A DNA stretch of 31,541 nt, from contig CAJNOQ010001443.1 in assembly GCA_905250885.1 (NCBI GenBank), positions 1 to 31,541 on the forward strand, in the 5' to 3' direction. Positions within the stretch are counted from its first letter, which is position 1. The number at the start of each line of letters is the position of its first letter. This document shows, piece by piece, positions 19,688 through 31,214 of this stretch. Source of the stretch: Didymodactylos carnosus (lineage: Eukaryota > Rotifera > Eurotatoria > Philodinida > Philodinidae). The notes under the pieces were generated by a model. That model worked only from the letters and a program-made list of their open reading frames with translations, was not told where the DNA came from and did no database searches. The position numbers were made by a program, and so were the translations under genes.

Positions 19688-21899
19688 CTATTGATTTTCA
19701 TTGTAATTTTTTCAAAGTAGGAAATTTCGCTTAACCTTTTAAAAATAGGCGGTACGTTTGTGTACCAGAGTAATTATGTATTGAAGTAAAGAAAAGTAAA
19801 AAATATTCCAATTTGTAACGGTTAAATGAAGCGTTCGGCGAGAATGTTTTTTTTTTTTTGGTTAGTATCTATGAAACGATGAAAGTACTTATACAAAGTG
19901 TGTTTCTCTACTATGCACAGTGTGTCTGTACATAGACGTTGCTCTTTTACTTCTTCGTTTCGTAAATGTTTCAGTTTCTTTTTTTATTGTGTCATCAATA
20001 TATTTGTAGAATATTGTTCATTGTCTAGTGCAATTGTGTATGTATGCTCGTAGATAAAGTATAGCTGTTTCTTATTTTATAACTAAAAGTTTTATTTTGT
20101 CGAAAAAGGACAAATTTTTTTTGACTGGTTTCAGATAGATTTTTTTGCAAAATAATTGTTGACAAACTGTTCTTAAAGTTATCTCATTTTCTATTCTAAT
20201 TTAGATAAACAATAAAGATGAAATATTTTCTACGGATATCGACTAATTTAGAAAACAATTAAAATTATTCTCAAAATACAAATTTGAGTAGTTAAAAAGG
20301 CGAACGAAATAAATGAATAAAACAAGACACATTCTACTTATATAAAATTAATTTCTATTTTTGTTATGATCATAGTACCACAATGGAGAGGATATATTTT
20401 AGTTGGAGACCTAAAACTGGTAACATGTTTCCAAGGAAAACAGGTTCTTAAGATTGAACTATTACTGGTTCTATAGTAATATTGACGATTACTTGTTCTT
20501 TTATCCCATACAATCGTCTTATGATGTATACTGGCTTCTTCAAATTTTTAAGTGGCTTTTCTTATGAATTAAATTGTTTCTCTCATTTTAAACATGCTTT
20601 TCTTTTTTCAATAACAAGTTGTTAAATGAGTTTAAAGAAAGAGGAGAAAATAACAGTCAATTTGTTTCGGCGAACTAGAGTCGTTCTCTTTTCACTGTCA
20701 TTAACATGAATAGAAGAGGTATAGGTATAGATATACGATACCAACGATAATAATAATGAGAAAAAAGGATAAAAACCGAAATCATTAAAAACCCAGCAAA
20801 TTTCATGACGGATCTAATAAGTCACATCATCTAGTTTGATCAAAAAAATAATCTTTAGTAAAATAATTAGATTATTTTGTCAAAAGTATATAAACTCCAT
20901 TTTGAACTGTATAACAGGCTAACGTGAACGTATACGTCAAAGAAAATTAGAGAAACGAGCTTATTAAAAAAAAGGAATTTTGTCTCATCAGAAAAAATAT
21001 ATATAGACTGTGAAATATGAAAACTCTTTCCTTCCGATTCTGTAGACTATAAAGAGGGATACCCGATTTTCTTTTCCTTTTTTCTTTTCGATCAAAAAAT
21101 GTATAGGTCTATTATTATAGCCGTCGAAAAAAAAAAAAAAGCCAGACCACGTGCAGAAGAGTAAAATAATCGTTGGACGCAAAAAATGATGGTAAGAATG
21201 ATTTAAAATTTTCTGATACCTAATTCTAAATAACTTTTCCAAGAACTTGAATATTATCGTACAAATTTGGCATTATGACAATGTAATAGACAGTGGATAA
21301 TAGGAAAAGCATCAGCATATTAGGATGCGTGAAATACTAGATCTTTTCATGCACAAATTTCTCTTTATATTATCATTTTCGGAGCAGAATAATAAAATTT
21401 TTGTCGAGTACTAGTGCGAGTCTACTTATTGTAGTATGCAAAAATTTTGCACAAATGTTTGATTCTCCAAGTCTTCCATCGAAGGTGTTTGTCCGTGAAA
21501 AGCCTCGGAAGCTGCGTATGGAAGAAGCGAAATTTTAAGCTCTTCAACAGAGCTACCACCTGTATAAGTCAGAAATCCGGAATCATAATCCTAAAATTTG
21601 CAAAAAAACGGAAACTCATTTCCACTGTCTTATTTAACCTTTTTTTATTGCGCAGCGCCAAAAAAGGTTTCTTCTCTAGTTCAACATGATTTTACTCGAT
21701 AAAATACAAAATAACAAACATAAATATAAATTTCTATTTTAATCGACCAAAAACACTTAAAAATTTTCATGATTAGGGAAAAACAGCCAAAGTAGAAAAT
21801 TCTCAGAAACCGGACAAATTTCGGAAAAAAGTCAAAAAACTGGAATTTGTCTAAAAAGTCCGGACAAGGTGGCAGCTATGCTCTTCAAGTAACTAGTTA
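19688..21899. other. 3' end of the UPF0489 gene and intergenic DNA
   Basis: AT-rich. AATAAA at 20211-20216, about 525 bases after the stop, is a candidate polyadenylation signal. Open frames at 20988-21242 and 21447-21689 are low-complexity or unremarkable. No gene is recognised. Confidence 0.5.
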
Positions 21900-22520
21900 G
21901 TAATTAAAAGAATGGCCGTGGCAATTTTTTGAATAACTCAAAAACAAAAAGGGATAGAAACATTTTTCGCCGTTGTATAGCCAAGAATTTAGATTATCGT
22001 TTTGCAAGCGAAAGTATTTTCAAACTTGTTTTTTGCAGCAGGTTTTTTAGGAGATCTTTGAAAAACTTATAGCCCCAAGATTTTAAATAATATATTCATT
22101 TTTTTATATGTATAAGTGTCCTCGTTAGCACGGGTGTTAAGGAAGATCTTGCTATTGCAGTGTTTAGCAAAAATTCAAAAATCTAGTAAAAAGTTAGATC
22201 TGTTGAGAAAAGGTCAGTTTTGACTGTTTGTATGAAACTAGAAAACTCATAACTCACTCAAAATCAATTAAACAGTGGACAATGAATGAAAAGTATTCAG
22301 ACTGTTTGAAGATTTCTGGAAAACCTTTGCAAAAACCTCGGTATTTTTTCCAACATTTAAACGCTATGGAAAGTCAATCACATAGAATAGATGAGATAAT
22401 GTGAAAATATTTTCTCTTGCAAAAAGATACAAAGTCTTTCCTACACAATGATGAAAAGTGCAGATCTCTATCTCTTGTTGTTGAGTTATTCAAAAAATGG
22501 CCGTGGCCATTCTTCTAATT
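21900..22520. repeat. Fold-back element, about 620 bp
   Basis: The left arm (about 21900-21961) and right arm (about 22463-22520) are inverted copies. Shared blocks are AGAATGGCCGTGGC against AGAATGGCCACGGC, ATTTTTTGAATAACTCAA in both, and a GATAGA end. Matches continue inward (TTTTGCAAG.GAAA.TATTTTCA in each half), so much of the element can fold. No coding capacity is seen. Internal sentences such as ATAACTCACTCAAAATC resemble the arm, suggesting internal repeats. Confidence 0.8.
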
Positions 22521-25016
22521 GACAGACAGTGAATCGTTCAACCGGTCCACTGTTGTCAGTTAATAGCCGGCACCGGTGCATGCCTACCACGTCAGTATTA
22601 CAAGAATTAAACTTCTTCCAGTCTGGTAAACTAACTCTATCAACTCTGATAGTTATTTTTCCAGTTTCTCTGCACAATAAAAAGTTTGTAGACATTCTTC
22701 TCTCTCAAAAGTTAAATTCTACGATTCGTTTCTACTGTTGGTTAAGAATTCCTGGTAAAGTATCTTTTGAATCAATACTTGTTGAAATATTTTCTGATAG
22801 TTTTGTTTCGATTTCTTACACACAGATACTGTTACCCAAAATAAAAAGATAAGTAAAATAAGCAGAAAACCAAAAAAGACTACGGTATTGCAACGTAAAA
22901 AAATGTTAGTAAATATATCCAACATGTGTTTGTAAGAGTACAAAGTTGAATTTATTTTTTATGTTTGTAACATCCGATGTATAGTAGGCTCTAATAACAA
23001 TTTTCATAATTTCTGTACTTCCTTGTCTATAGAAATTTTGTACCAAGACGATTTTATAATGATTCATCAGTAGCCTGATAATTTACGAACGGACGCATGT
23101 TTTTTGTCGATGACTGTCACATCATTAATTATCGCATATCTGATCAAGAAGCTCAGAAAAAAAGATCTAGGTAGATCCGTCCCTGTCTCGCTGAAAGTTA
23201 GATCTGTTGGTCTTAGCAGTGCTCACAGAGGGGGTAACCACCCCGCCAATAATCGAAATTTGTTCTTTTTTTACAAAATTCATAATAGGGCACATCTACA
23301 CACTATAACAAACATAAAGTGCAAAAGAAGTACATTGATCGGATAATTCGTTGATAGATAGTGCCTCTTACAAACTTTTTTTATTTCTCGAAGTGATGTG
23401 GTTTTAAAAGATCAAATATACTAAAAGCTTAACCGGGCTCGAACTATAGCTTCGCTATAGGTGCGAGACAGGGTAATTTCTCGACAGAGTACTGCGCAGT
23501 CGTTTTTTAAATCAATTAACAAGCGGATTATATGAAAGGATAGAAAATAACTCTGTACAAAGCGTATGAAAAGATGTATTTATGGACAGAACAAGGGGCT
23601 GGTTCTTTTAAACAGATAGATAGATTTATTTTACTCAAGGGCAGGATATCACAAAAAAGCGCCAAAAAGACTTGTAGCATCTGGAGACACCTCATGATAA
23701 CCTAAACTAAAAAGTTTCTAAAAAGAATCGCTACTATAACACATACATTGTAAGAGAAAACCGAAGTGTGATACATTTTAAGAGAAAGAATAGATCTCAA
23801 CATAAAAATTATTGAAGCCTAAATGATCTCTTAACATACCCCGATCGGATGCAGATTTCAGCTTGAGACGAGGAATGAAAACGCTATTATTATGTCTTAA
23901 TCGAGAACTTTGACGTGTAGTTAGCGGTGAGATCAAATCAAAAGATGAGAGAGGACTTTTATTATAGAATATTTTACGAAAATATAGAAGACGACAGTAA
24001 AGAATTAGTTCTCGTTTAGCTGACTCACTCTCACACCGCCCTTCCGCTTTTGACATTCTTTGAAGTCATATTCTTGTTTCGCCGACTTTTCGAAAAAAGT
24101 CTGCAAAACGAGAAGGCACCTAGTATAGACGTCTGTCAGGAAGTGGAAATAAATTAAAAATATAATAAAAAATACATATCTATTTCGTTCGTATAAAGCT
24201 AACAGTATTTATACTGTACTTGACTAATTGATGAATTTCTCTCATCAATCACAATAAACGAAAAACAAATTATAAATTGGGCTTCATATACATTTTTCTT
24301 CAAAAATATGTGCAACTGTTATTTCGATAGACGCCAAAGGGTAGTAAAATATCTGCTGTATGTGTAATGAAATTTGTTTACAACGTCAAAAAATGTAACT
24401 GAATACCAACCTAAATTTGTTTAACAAAAGACTGCAAAATTTTCGAGAAAAAATCTCACTATGTTCAAACATATTCTATCGCCTTTTGACGGTCATGCCT
24501 GACAAAACACAATGAGTTGATAATTTGCCGTCTCTTCAACTTCTTTCAATATATATAGTATATTATATCGTCTGATACAGCCATAGTTGTGTCAAGCATA
24601 TTTTTAATATCTTATTTTGGACGTGTATGTTGATTTGTTTCACTAGGCTAACAACTCATGTTTGGACAGTAACAGAAATTTCTTGCAAACGACTTTTACT
24701 GAGATTGAAGATGAGCAATAAAATCATCGATGTTATGTTGTTGTGAAACTATGTTTGTTTCGACCTTCGTAATGATTACAACGAAGGACAGGATATAGTG
24801 AATGACTATTGCGCACAAGGATGACAACAAGGCTACATTCTAAAAACTACTAGTAATGTTAGCTCGTTTGATATTTATAATTACATTTTGAGAGTAGACA
24901 GTTTAAGCACAGCGCCCTTTTATACTCGATTTAGAGTATGCTATTTTGAGAAGATGTTTAGTTAGCTTTTAACATGGGAATCGATCATTTTATTTTAGTC
25001 TAATTTATTCAAACGA
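22521..25016. other. Intergenic region upstream of the OPT gene
   Basis: No gene can be supported. Notable details are a 7-bp hairpin CTATAGC-TTC-GCTATAG near 23447, a GGGGGTAACCACCCC hairpin near 23230, and an inverted 11-bp CCCTGTCTCGC pair (about 23183 and 23463). A minus-strand open frame (24056 down to 23778) is described separately. The final 200 bases should contain the OPT promoter; TTTTATTTTAG about 20 bases before its start codon may be an untranslated-exon acceptor. Confidence 0.45.
23838..24056 (-). CDS. Possible small exon or hypothetical protein on the minus strand
   Basis: An ATG-initiated minus-strand frame begins MSKAEGRCESESAKREL and stays open for 92 codons (to 23778). After about 72 codons it meets a good donor, GG|GTATGT, at about 23838. 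It is not low-complexity, unlike most background frames here. I recognise no domain and could not find a convincing next exon. It may be chance. Confidence 0.15.
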
Positions 25017-28000
25017 ATGACAACAAAGCGCGATGATTCGGTTCATTCATCGTTGCATGAGATTGATAAGTTAGCAGATGATGAAAATACGACTGATTTT
25101 AGTTATGTGAACCTGTCATATCCAGAAGATGATGTTGAAACACCGCCAGTTGAAACAATACCAGATGTAACGTTCGACGAACAAACGAAGAAGAATTTCG
25201 AACCTGATATAGAACTAAACAGATTAGAATCAAACAGATTAGAATCAAACGCATCGAGTGATCAGTTTAACGTTTTGAATGACATTAGCGATACAGAACA
25301 AAGTCCTTATGAAGAAGTTGCCGCTGTTGTACCGAACTCTGATGATACAACTCTGCCATGTTTAACATTTCGTACATGGTTTTTGGGTCTGGGTTTCACG
25401 TGTTTATTATCATTTATTAATCAGTTCTTTTGGTATAGAACAAATCCTTTAACAATTGGTGTTCTTGTTGTGCAACTGTTATCACATCCGGTGGGTAAAC
25501 TAATGGCGCGTATTTTACCAAAAAAATCTGTTAAAGTGTGGAAATGGAATTTGACGTTAAATCCTGGACCGTTCAGCATTAAAGAGCACACATTGATAAC
25601 AGCAATGGCCAACGCTGCATGGGTGGGTAAGGATGGACAACTTTCTTCGTGTAATATTAATTGAAAAATAGTTTGCGAACTTTATTTGACAGGGTACAGC
25701 ATATGCTATTGATGTTATAACAATCGAACGTTTATTTTATAATAGAACGATGAATTTCGGAATTGCTATACTTTTTATCATCACTTCGCAAATTCTCGGC
25801 TACAGTTTTGCCGGTAAGTATGAGACAATCAGGAAAAAAATCTAATTACTTCTTTTGTTTAGGTATTATGCGACGTTTCTTAGTCTGGCCGAGTGCGATG
25901 ATTTGGCCAAGTAATTTGGTCAGTTGTGCTCTGTTTCGTACATTACATGAAACGGCCGACGAAAAGGAAAAGGAAAAGCCAAGCAAGTGGAAAATGTCTC
26001 GTTTAAAATTTTTCTTTATTGCATTTGGTTGTCAATTTCTCTACTATTGGTTTCCCGGTTATATATTTCCGCTATTAGCAGCATTTTCATGGATCTGTAT
26101 GATTAAACCAAAGAATATAGTTGTCGCACAATTAACGGGGAATAGTGGTCTAGGAATAGGATCAATTGACTTTGATTGGAATGCCATTGTTGCTTTTCTA
26201 TCGTCACCAATTGTCGTACCGTTTTGGGCTCAATTGAATATTCTCGTTGGATTTGTGACACTTGCTTGGATCTTTACCCCAATTTCCTATTATTTAAATT
26301 TATGGGGATCACAAGCATTACCAATCGTTTCGAATAAAATATTTACACCAGACGGATATGTATACGACATTCATGCTGTTCTCAATAAGGAAACAAGACT
26401 AAATGAAACAGCGTATGAACAATATGGACACATTCGAATGACAGCGATATTTGCCATGTCATATGGTGTTTCTTTTGCAGCCATTACGGCTGTCATTGTT
26501 CACACAATTTTGTATCATGGCCCACAGATCATAAAACAATTTAAAACATCTTTGTCTGACCAAAGTGATATTCATGCAAAATTAATGGCAAGATATCCAG
26601 AAGCACCAGAATGGTGGTATTCAATATTGTTTGTTGTTAGTTTTATTATCGCTGCTATTGTTTGTCATGTTGGCAAGTTGATGCCGTGGTATTATCTTTT
26701 TGTAGCTGTAGCTATCTCCTTCTTTTTCTTGCTACCAACGGGTATTGTTCAAGCGATTACGAATCAGTCAATTGGGCTGAATGTCATCACCGAATTTGTT
26801 GCTGGTGTATGTATGAAAGGAAATCCATTAGGAAATGTTACGTTCAAAACGTATGGTTACATCACTCAGTATCAAGCACTTTTGCTTATTTCTGATTTGA
26901 AACTTGGACACTATATGAAGATACCGCCGAGAGCTATGTTTATCACACAACTTATCGGGACAATTATTGCTGGCGTTATTAACTATGCAACAGCAAATTA
27001 TTTAATGAGTATAATACCAGACATTTGTACCGATAAAAATGTGGACTGGACATGTCCGAATGCCAATACATTTTTTTCGGCGAGCATCATCTGGGGTGCA
27101 ATAGGTAAGTTTGATTAACGGTTTAAATTAAATCAGTCATCACAACTTTGTCTTTATAGGACCAATAAAAATGTTTGGAAAAGGTTCGCTTTATGGAAGT
27201 TTACTGTATTTATTTTTGATTGGTGCTTTCTTGCCCGTAATATTTTGGCTTCTAATGAAACAATTTCCAAAACAAAAATGGTTAAAGCATGTTCATTTTC
27301 CAATTATGTTAACAGCAACGTCAATGATGCCTCCTGCACCACCGTAAGCAATGAATCGGTTTTTGCATGACCGATTTTTCTGATCATTAGAAAAGACTCT
27401 ATGTATGCTACGTACAATATGTTGTTTTCAAACCTTTCAAGGAAAACACCTTTTGTTTTCCTTGAAAGGTTCGAAAAAACAATTTTTTAAAGCTAAGTAT
27501 TACTGAAGCATTTGATTGATGTTTCTTATGAGGGAGAGTATTATGAACAAAATAAGCTCATGAATGCTTGTGTAAAAGTAATTCTTTTCTTACTGTTTGT
27601 ACATTTTTTGGAGGTTCTAGCAGAAAATTTCTCGAAGACGATGTAGATTGTTTTAACCACATTTCCTCTAAATTAGTTTCGCGTTCTATTGCATTAAATT
27701 GAAGTAAAGTTGGTTGTCACAAATGTTTAGTTTAGTTGCTCACGGTTCAAGGATATTTTTAAAAAAATTAGCATTTGATCTCTTTCTGCTCAAGTTGATA
27801 TGTAGATAAAGCGTCACAGAAAAATGAACGGATTACATCATCATTAATCTAACAATTTCTTTGAAAAAAAGTTAAACTCTATGACTACTAGTTTAGTCGC
27901 ATTTGGGAGGCGTAGAAAAATAATTCTAAATTTAAATAGCTAAATTTAAATATTATAAGAGTAAGGAACAACATAGATGCGACGTGGTATGATTTGTGTT

Positions 28001-28790
28001 TTGCTTTTTGATCAGTTCTTCCTGTATTCCGTATAAAATTTTAGTGATGAATAGCTGTTGAAATTTTCGAAACAGTTTCATCAAATAGATTGTGGCTCAT
28101 AATTGAAGACATTGTACTCATCTACTTAAAGCGCGCTGTTAAAGTCAATTTTGCTGCCTGATTTGGTTGATTTTTTTTTTGAAATTGAACAACAATGTAA
28201 CTACTATCTGAATAGAAAACTAGGAAAGACTGTCTCAGATAAAACGAAAAATAAGAATATTATTAGCCTTAGACAAAAGAAAAGAAAAGTAAAGGCTATG
28301 TCATAAATAGTTGTAGGGAACCCCATATGTTATTGGCTTCTATGAGTACACCCATAGATGAAACTTGAGTCAAGGTAATCTTGAAAATGTATATGGACAA
28401 TTGACGTTTCTTTGTCTATTTTAGAGGCAACTATCCGTCATGGTTACTGGTTGGCTTTATATTTAATTTTGTATTACGGAAATATGCACATGGTTGGTGG
28501 CACAGATATGCATATGTGTTCTCAGCGGTATGTTGACTTGCGTTGTTTTGCGAAGCGAAGTTTACGGTACTTATATTTCCCTTCTCTTTTAGGCAATGGA
28601 TAGTGGTGTGGCTATTTGTGCTATAATTATCTTTTTTGCACTTCAGAATAATAAAATCTCATTTCCGTCATGGTGGGGTATAGGTGGCGCATATCAAGAC
28701 GGATGTCCTCTATCTCATGCGAATTACTCTGGAATTATTCCAGTGAAGTTATTTTATCCTCTAAACGATAGCATGTCGGATTTGTCGTAA
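25017..28790 (+). CDS. OPT-family oligopeptide transporter (6 exons), fungal/plant type
   Basis: Exons are 25017-25622, 25693-25813, 25863-27104, 27160-27343, 28425-28527 and 28593-28790, giving 817 aa. This is a polytopic plasma- or endo-membrane protein of the OPT superfamily, PT/Isp4-OPT1 branch, whose members import small peptides such as tetrapeptides or glutathione with protons (family knowledge). Hallmarks are NPGPFSIKEH (182-191), GTAYAID (203-209), RRFLVWP (246-252), GNPLGNVTFKTYGY, LGHYMKIPPRAMF (about 590-602) and a C-terminal NYPSW..GFIF block with AAMDSG. About a dozen or more hydrophobic segments follow a hydrophilic acidic N-terminus of about 115 residues. That N-terminus contains a tandem NRLES-NRLES duplication (68-77). 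Length fits the family (about 700-900 aa). The first intron uses a weak GTGGGT donor, required by phase. Intron 4 is 1081 bp while the others are 49-70 bp. Animals generally lack this family, so acquisition from fungi or another eukaryote is inferred. Confidence 0.95.
27344..28424 (+). other. Unusually long OPT intron 4 with a perfect hairpin
   Basis: The intron runs from CC|GTAAGC to TATTTTAG|A and is about 15-20 times longer than the gene's other introns. It contains an 18-bp perfect hairpin (27430-27470) and otherwise AT-rich, non-coding DNA. An insertion would explain the size, but no element ends could be defined. Confidence 0.7.
27430..27470. repeat. Perfect 18-bp hairpin with 5-nt loop
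   Basis: The stem AACCTTTCAAGGAAAACA and its exact complement are separated by CCTTT. Pairing extends imperfectly outward through a TTGTTTT/AAAACAA pair. It lies in OPT intron 4, about 87 bases after the donor. Confidence 0.9.
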
Positions 28791-29678
28791 ACGGCGACAT
28801 ATAGTCAAAGTCATCTAAAATTCATAATTTCGCTTATTTTCAAGTGTTTTTTTAGAAAAAGAGTTCTCTTTCTGAAGAGAAGTTCGATATCCTGAGTCTC
28901 AATATCTTGCTTAACAATCTCTAAGAGCTCTGCTTTTCGAGTTTGATCGTATCCAAAGCGCTTATGCACGTGAAATCGTAGATATCAGATAATGATATAT
29001 GATGACACTCGTTTACGACACATTAATGTGCGGCACATATTTCCTCTTCCTCTTGCGACACATTATTTTTTAGAGTGCAACGCAGAAGTTAATTACCTGT
29101 ATATTTATTTGTTGCTGTTAGTATTTATTTTTTGTAATTATTATGTCATTTACTCACAATATTAATATAAATATGTTGATAATCAAAGACAAAGTCCAGT
29201 ATTTCTCTTTATAAAAAGTTCTGTTGCATACAATCAAGATAAGGGATGCCAATTAAAATAAAAATAAAGGAGGACCTAAGAAATCTTTTTTCTTCAAAGA
29301 GGACGAGACAAACCACATTTGTCGTACATCGTCATTAAGAATTACAGGTTTGTGTTTATATATTTTTTTTCTGTCGACTATTTCTGTTATTCTTTTTTCT
29401 GGTACTACTATCTCAAAATGTAAATTTAACAGAAATATCTGTCGTTACACAAAAACAATAAATGATCAAGTTAAACGTAATCTTACGTAAGAATACTTTT
29501 TTACTCATATGTCCATATTTTTCATTTACACAGTTATTTAAAATCACAGAATGAAAATGAATACACGTTAAATCTGTATTCATTCTAATTTTCAATTCTA
29601 CAGCCAATAATCTACTTAAAATTCTATTTCGTGCGCCTGTCCAACAATAATTCACATGTAAAAAAACAGTTTGTATAA
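28791..29678. other. OPT downstream region
   Basis: AT-rich and non-coding, with several AATAAA-like candidates after 29250 for the OPT polyadenylation signal. The minus-strand frame 29413-29655 is unremarkable. No gene is seen. Confidence 0.45.
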
Positions 29679-30104
29679 CATCTATTATGCGTTTTTAAAA
29701 AGAAGATCCCTGAGCAAAATGCTAATAACTTTTTAACGAAAACAGCTAGAGACCCGCGGTTTTAGGATTCTTAAACTAGACACTTTTGGGTCCTCGGAAA
29801 TCGTTTGTATGTCTGGAACCAAACGAGACGAAGGTCTGGGCCTTGTGTGGTTTTAGGGAGTGATATCCTGGCTATTGACTGGTATTATTTGAGATTAGAT
29901 TTCATAGTGTAGTTTGGGAACGGTAAGCATTCAGATTTTGTCTCGAATGGTACATCATGGTACATCGGGAGCCCTGGCTTTTTCATAGGTTTACGTCCCA
30001 AAGTGTCTAGTTTAAGAATCTGAAAACCGCGGGTCTCTAGCTGTTTTCGTTAAAAACTTATTAGCATTTTGCTCAGGGATCTTTTTAAAAACGCATAATA
30101 GATG
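29679..30104. repeat. Fold-back/MITE-like element, about 426 bp, with long well-conserved arms
   Basis: The left arm 29679-29791 and right arm about 29996-30104 are reverse complements over about 110 bp with only a few mismatches and one short indel. The ends are CATCTATTATGCG, and long blocks such as GAGACCCGCGGTTTT are shared. The loop is about 204 bp and has no open frame. The high arm identity makes it the youngest-looking of the element-like fold-backs here. No convincing target-site duplication is visible. Confidence 0.9.
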
Positions 30105-31056
30105 AATATGTTGTGTCTACTCGCATCGTCAGGTATATTCCGCATGCAGACTGATTGTCACATAAGAAAAAGCACTAAACGCTAAAAGCCTGCTATAAAA
30201 AAAGTGTTAAGTCCATTGGAGACAATTAGAAAAAAAGTCTTTATAGGGGGGGATGCTCGAGAGACAGTTCTCGGAATATGGACTAGTAGAAATTTAATTG
30301 CTGAAAAATAATGCAAATATTTACACTTTGTGAATACACACATTGAACCAGGAGAGAAACGATTACAAGAATCTGGAAGGCACTCTCAATATCAACAAAA
30401 AAGTTGTGAGGTTAGTATAATATCTCAGATTTCTATGAAAGATTTGAAAATAAGAGCAATGGAATACGGGTTAAGTGGGCTAATTGTTTGTTCTGTCGGC
30501 CTCGCGAAAAATAGAAAAAAAGGATTGTTTTAATAAAACTCGAACAGTCAAAAAATGCTGGAATTTATGTAATGAAACGATTACATCACTATCGCTGATC
30601 AATACAAAAATGGATCTTAAAAATACTGTATCATTTAATCCAGTGGCTGGAAGAGGCGATAAAATTCAAGAAAAAATAAAAAAGCAAAACAAGGAGGTCT
30701 TGAGTGAAGCCAGTACTGGACTAAGATTCATGCATCATGGCGTAACTTCTATAAAAGTAGTAGCACAGCGACCGGAGGTCAAAGAAAGACGTTTTTTCGC
30801 ATTTGAACTAAGAAATTCAATTGTTGTTAAAATATTCTTAAAAAGTTGTTGGAACTCTAATCCGTGATATTTCGAGTAGTTTCATCAACCGAATCTGTTG
30901 ATATTCGAAAAGTTAAGAAATGAATTTGCTCTTTTTATTTATAATGAATTAAAATGAGTTAAATATTCAATGATAGTCCATAGTATAATGTTTCATTTAA
31001 GCTCAATTAATCGACCGATACAATAGAATCTCTCTTGCACGACGGTTGCACTACGC
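30105..31056. other. Intergenic DNA with two overlapping short + strand frames of doubtful status
   Basis: Frames at 30330-30533 and 30484-30867 overlap in different registers. The second contains an ATG near 30610 opening MDLKNTVSFNPVAGRGDKI for 85 codons, followed by Lys/Glu-rich sequence. I recognise no domain. They could be a decayed gene or mobile-element remnant, or chance. Confidence 0.3.
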
Positions 31057-31214
31057 AAATAACTACGATTATCTTTAATCGTGATTAAGCATTTTCTAGT
31101 GCTACCGCAATTTTTTTGGATATGATTAACGATATTTAATCATGATGAACAGAATTGTGTTTAACCGCACTAATCACAATTAAAAAGATAATCGTGATTT
31201 AACTCATAGTTATT
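31057..31214. repeat. Palindrome-rich imperfect inverted repeat
   Basis: An AATAACTA...CGATTATCTTT...AAT.GTGATTA series near 31058-31088 recurs inverted near 31170-31214. A smaller palindrome, ATGATTAACGATATTTAATCAT-like, sits in the centre. Arms differ by small indels. It could be another decayed fold-back element. Confidence 0.6.

Noticed and set aside
22191-23211. Repeated AAAGTTAGATCTGTTG motif about 1 kb apart
   Set aside because: A single 16-base match with no flanking similarity is close to chance in AT-rich DNA of this length.
23420-23475. tRNA- or SINE-like B-box (GTTCGAGCC on the minus strand) next to a 7-bp hairpin
   Set aside because: No cloverleaf, acceptor stem or convincing A-box could be assembled around it.
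30330-30867. Two overlapping + strand frames that could be one frameshifted gene
   Set aside because: No recognised domain in either, and no splice or shift site that joins them convincingly; kept only as a doubtful intergenic note.
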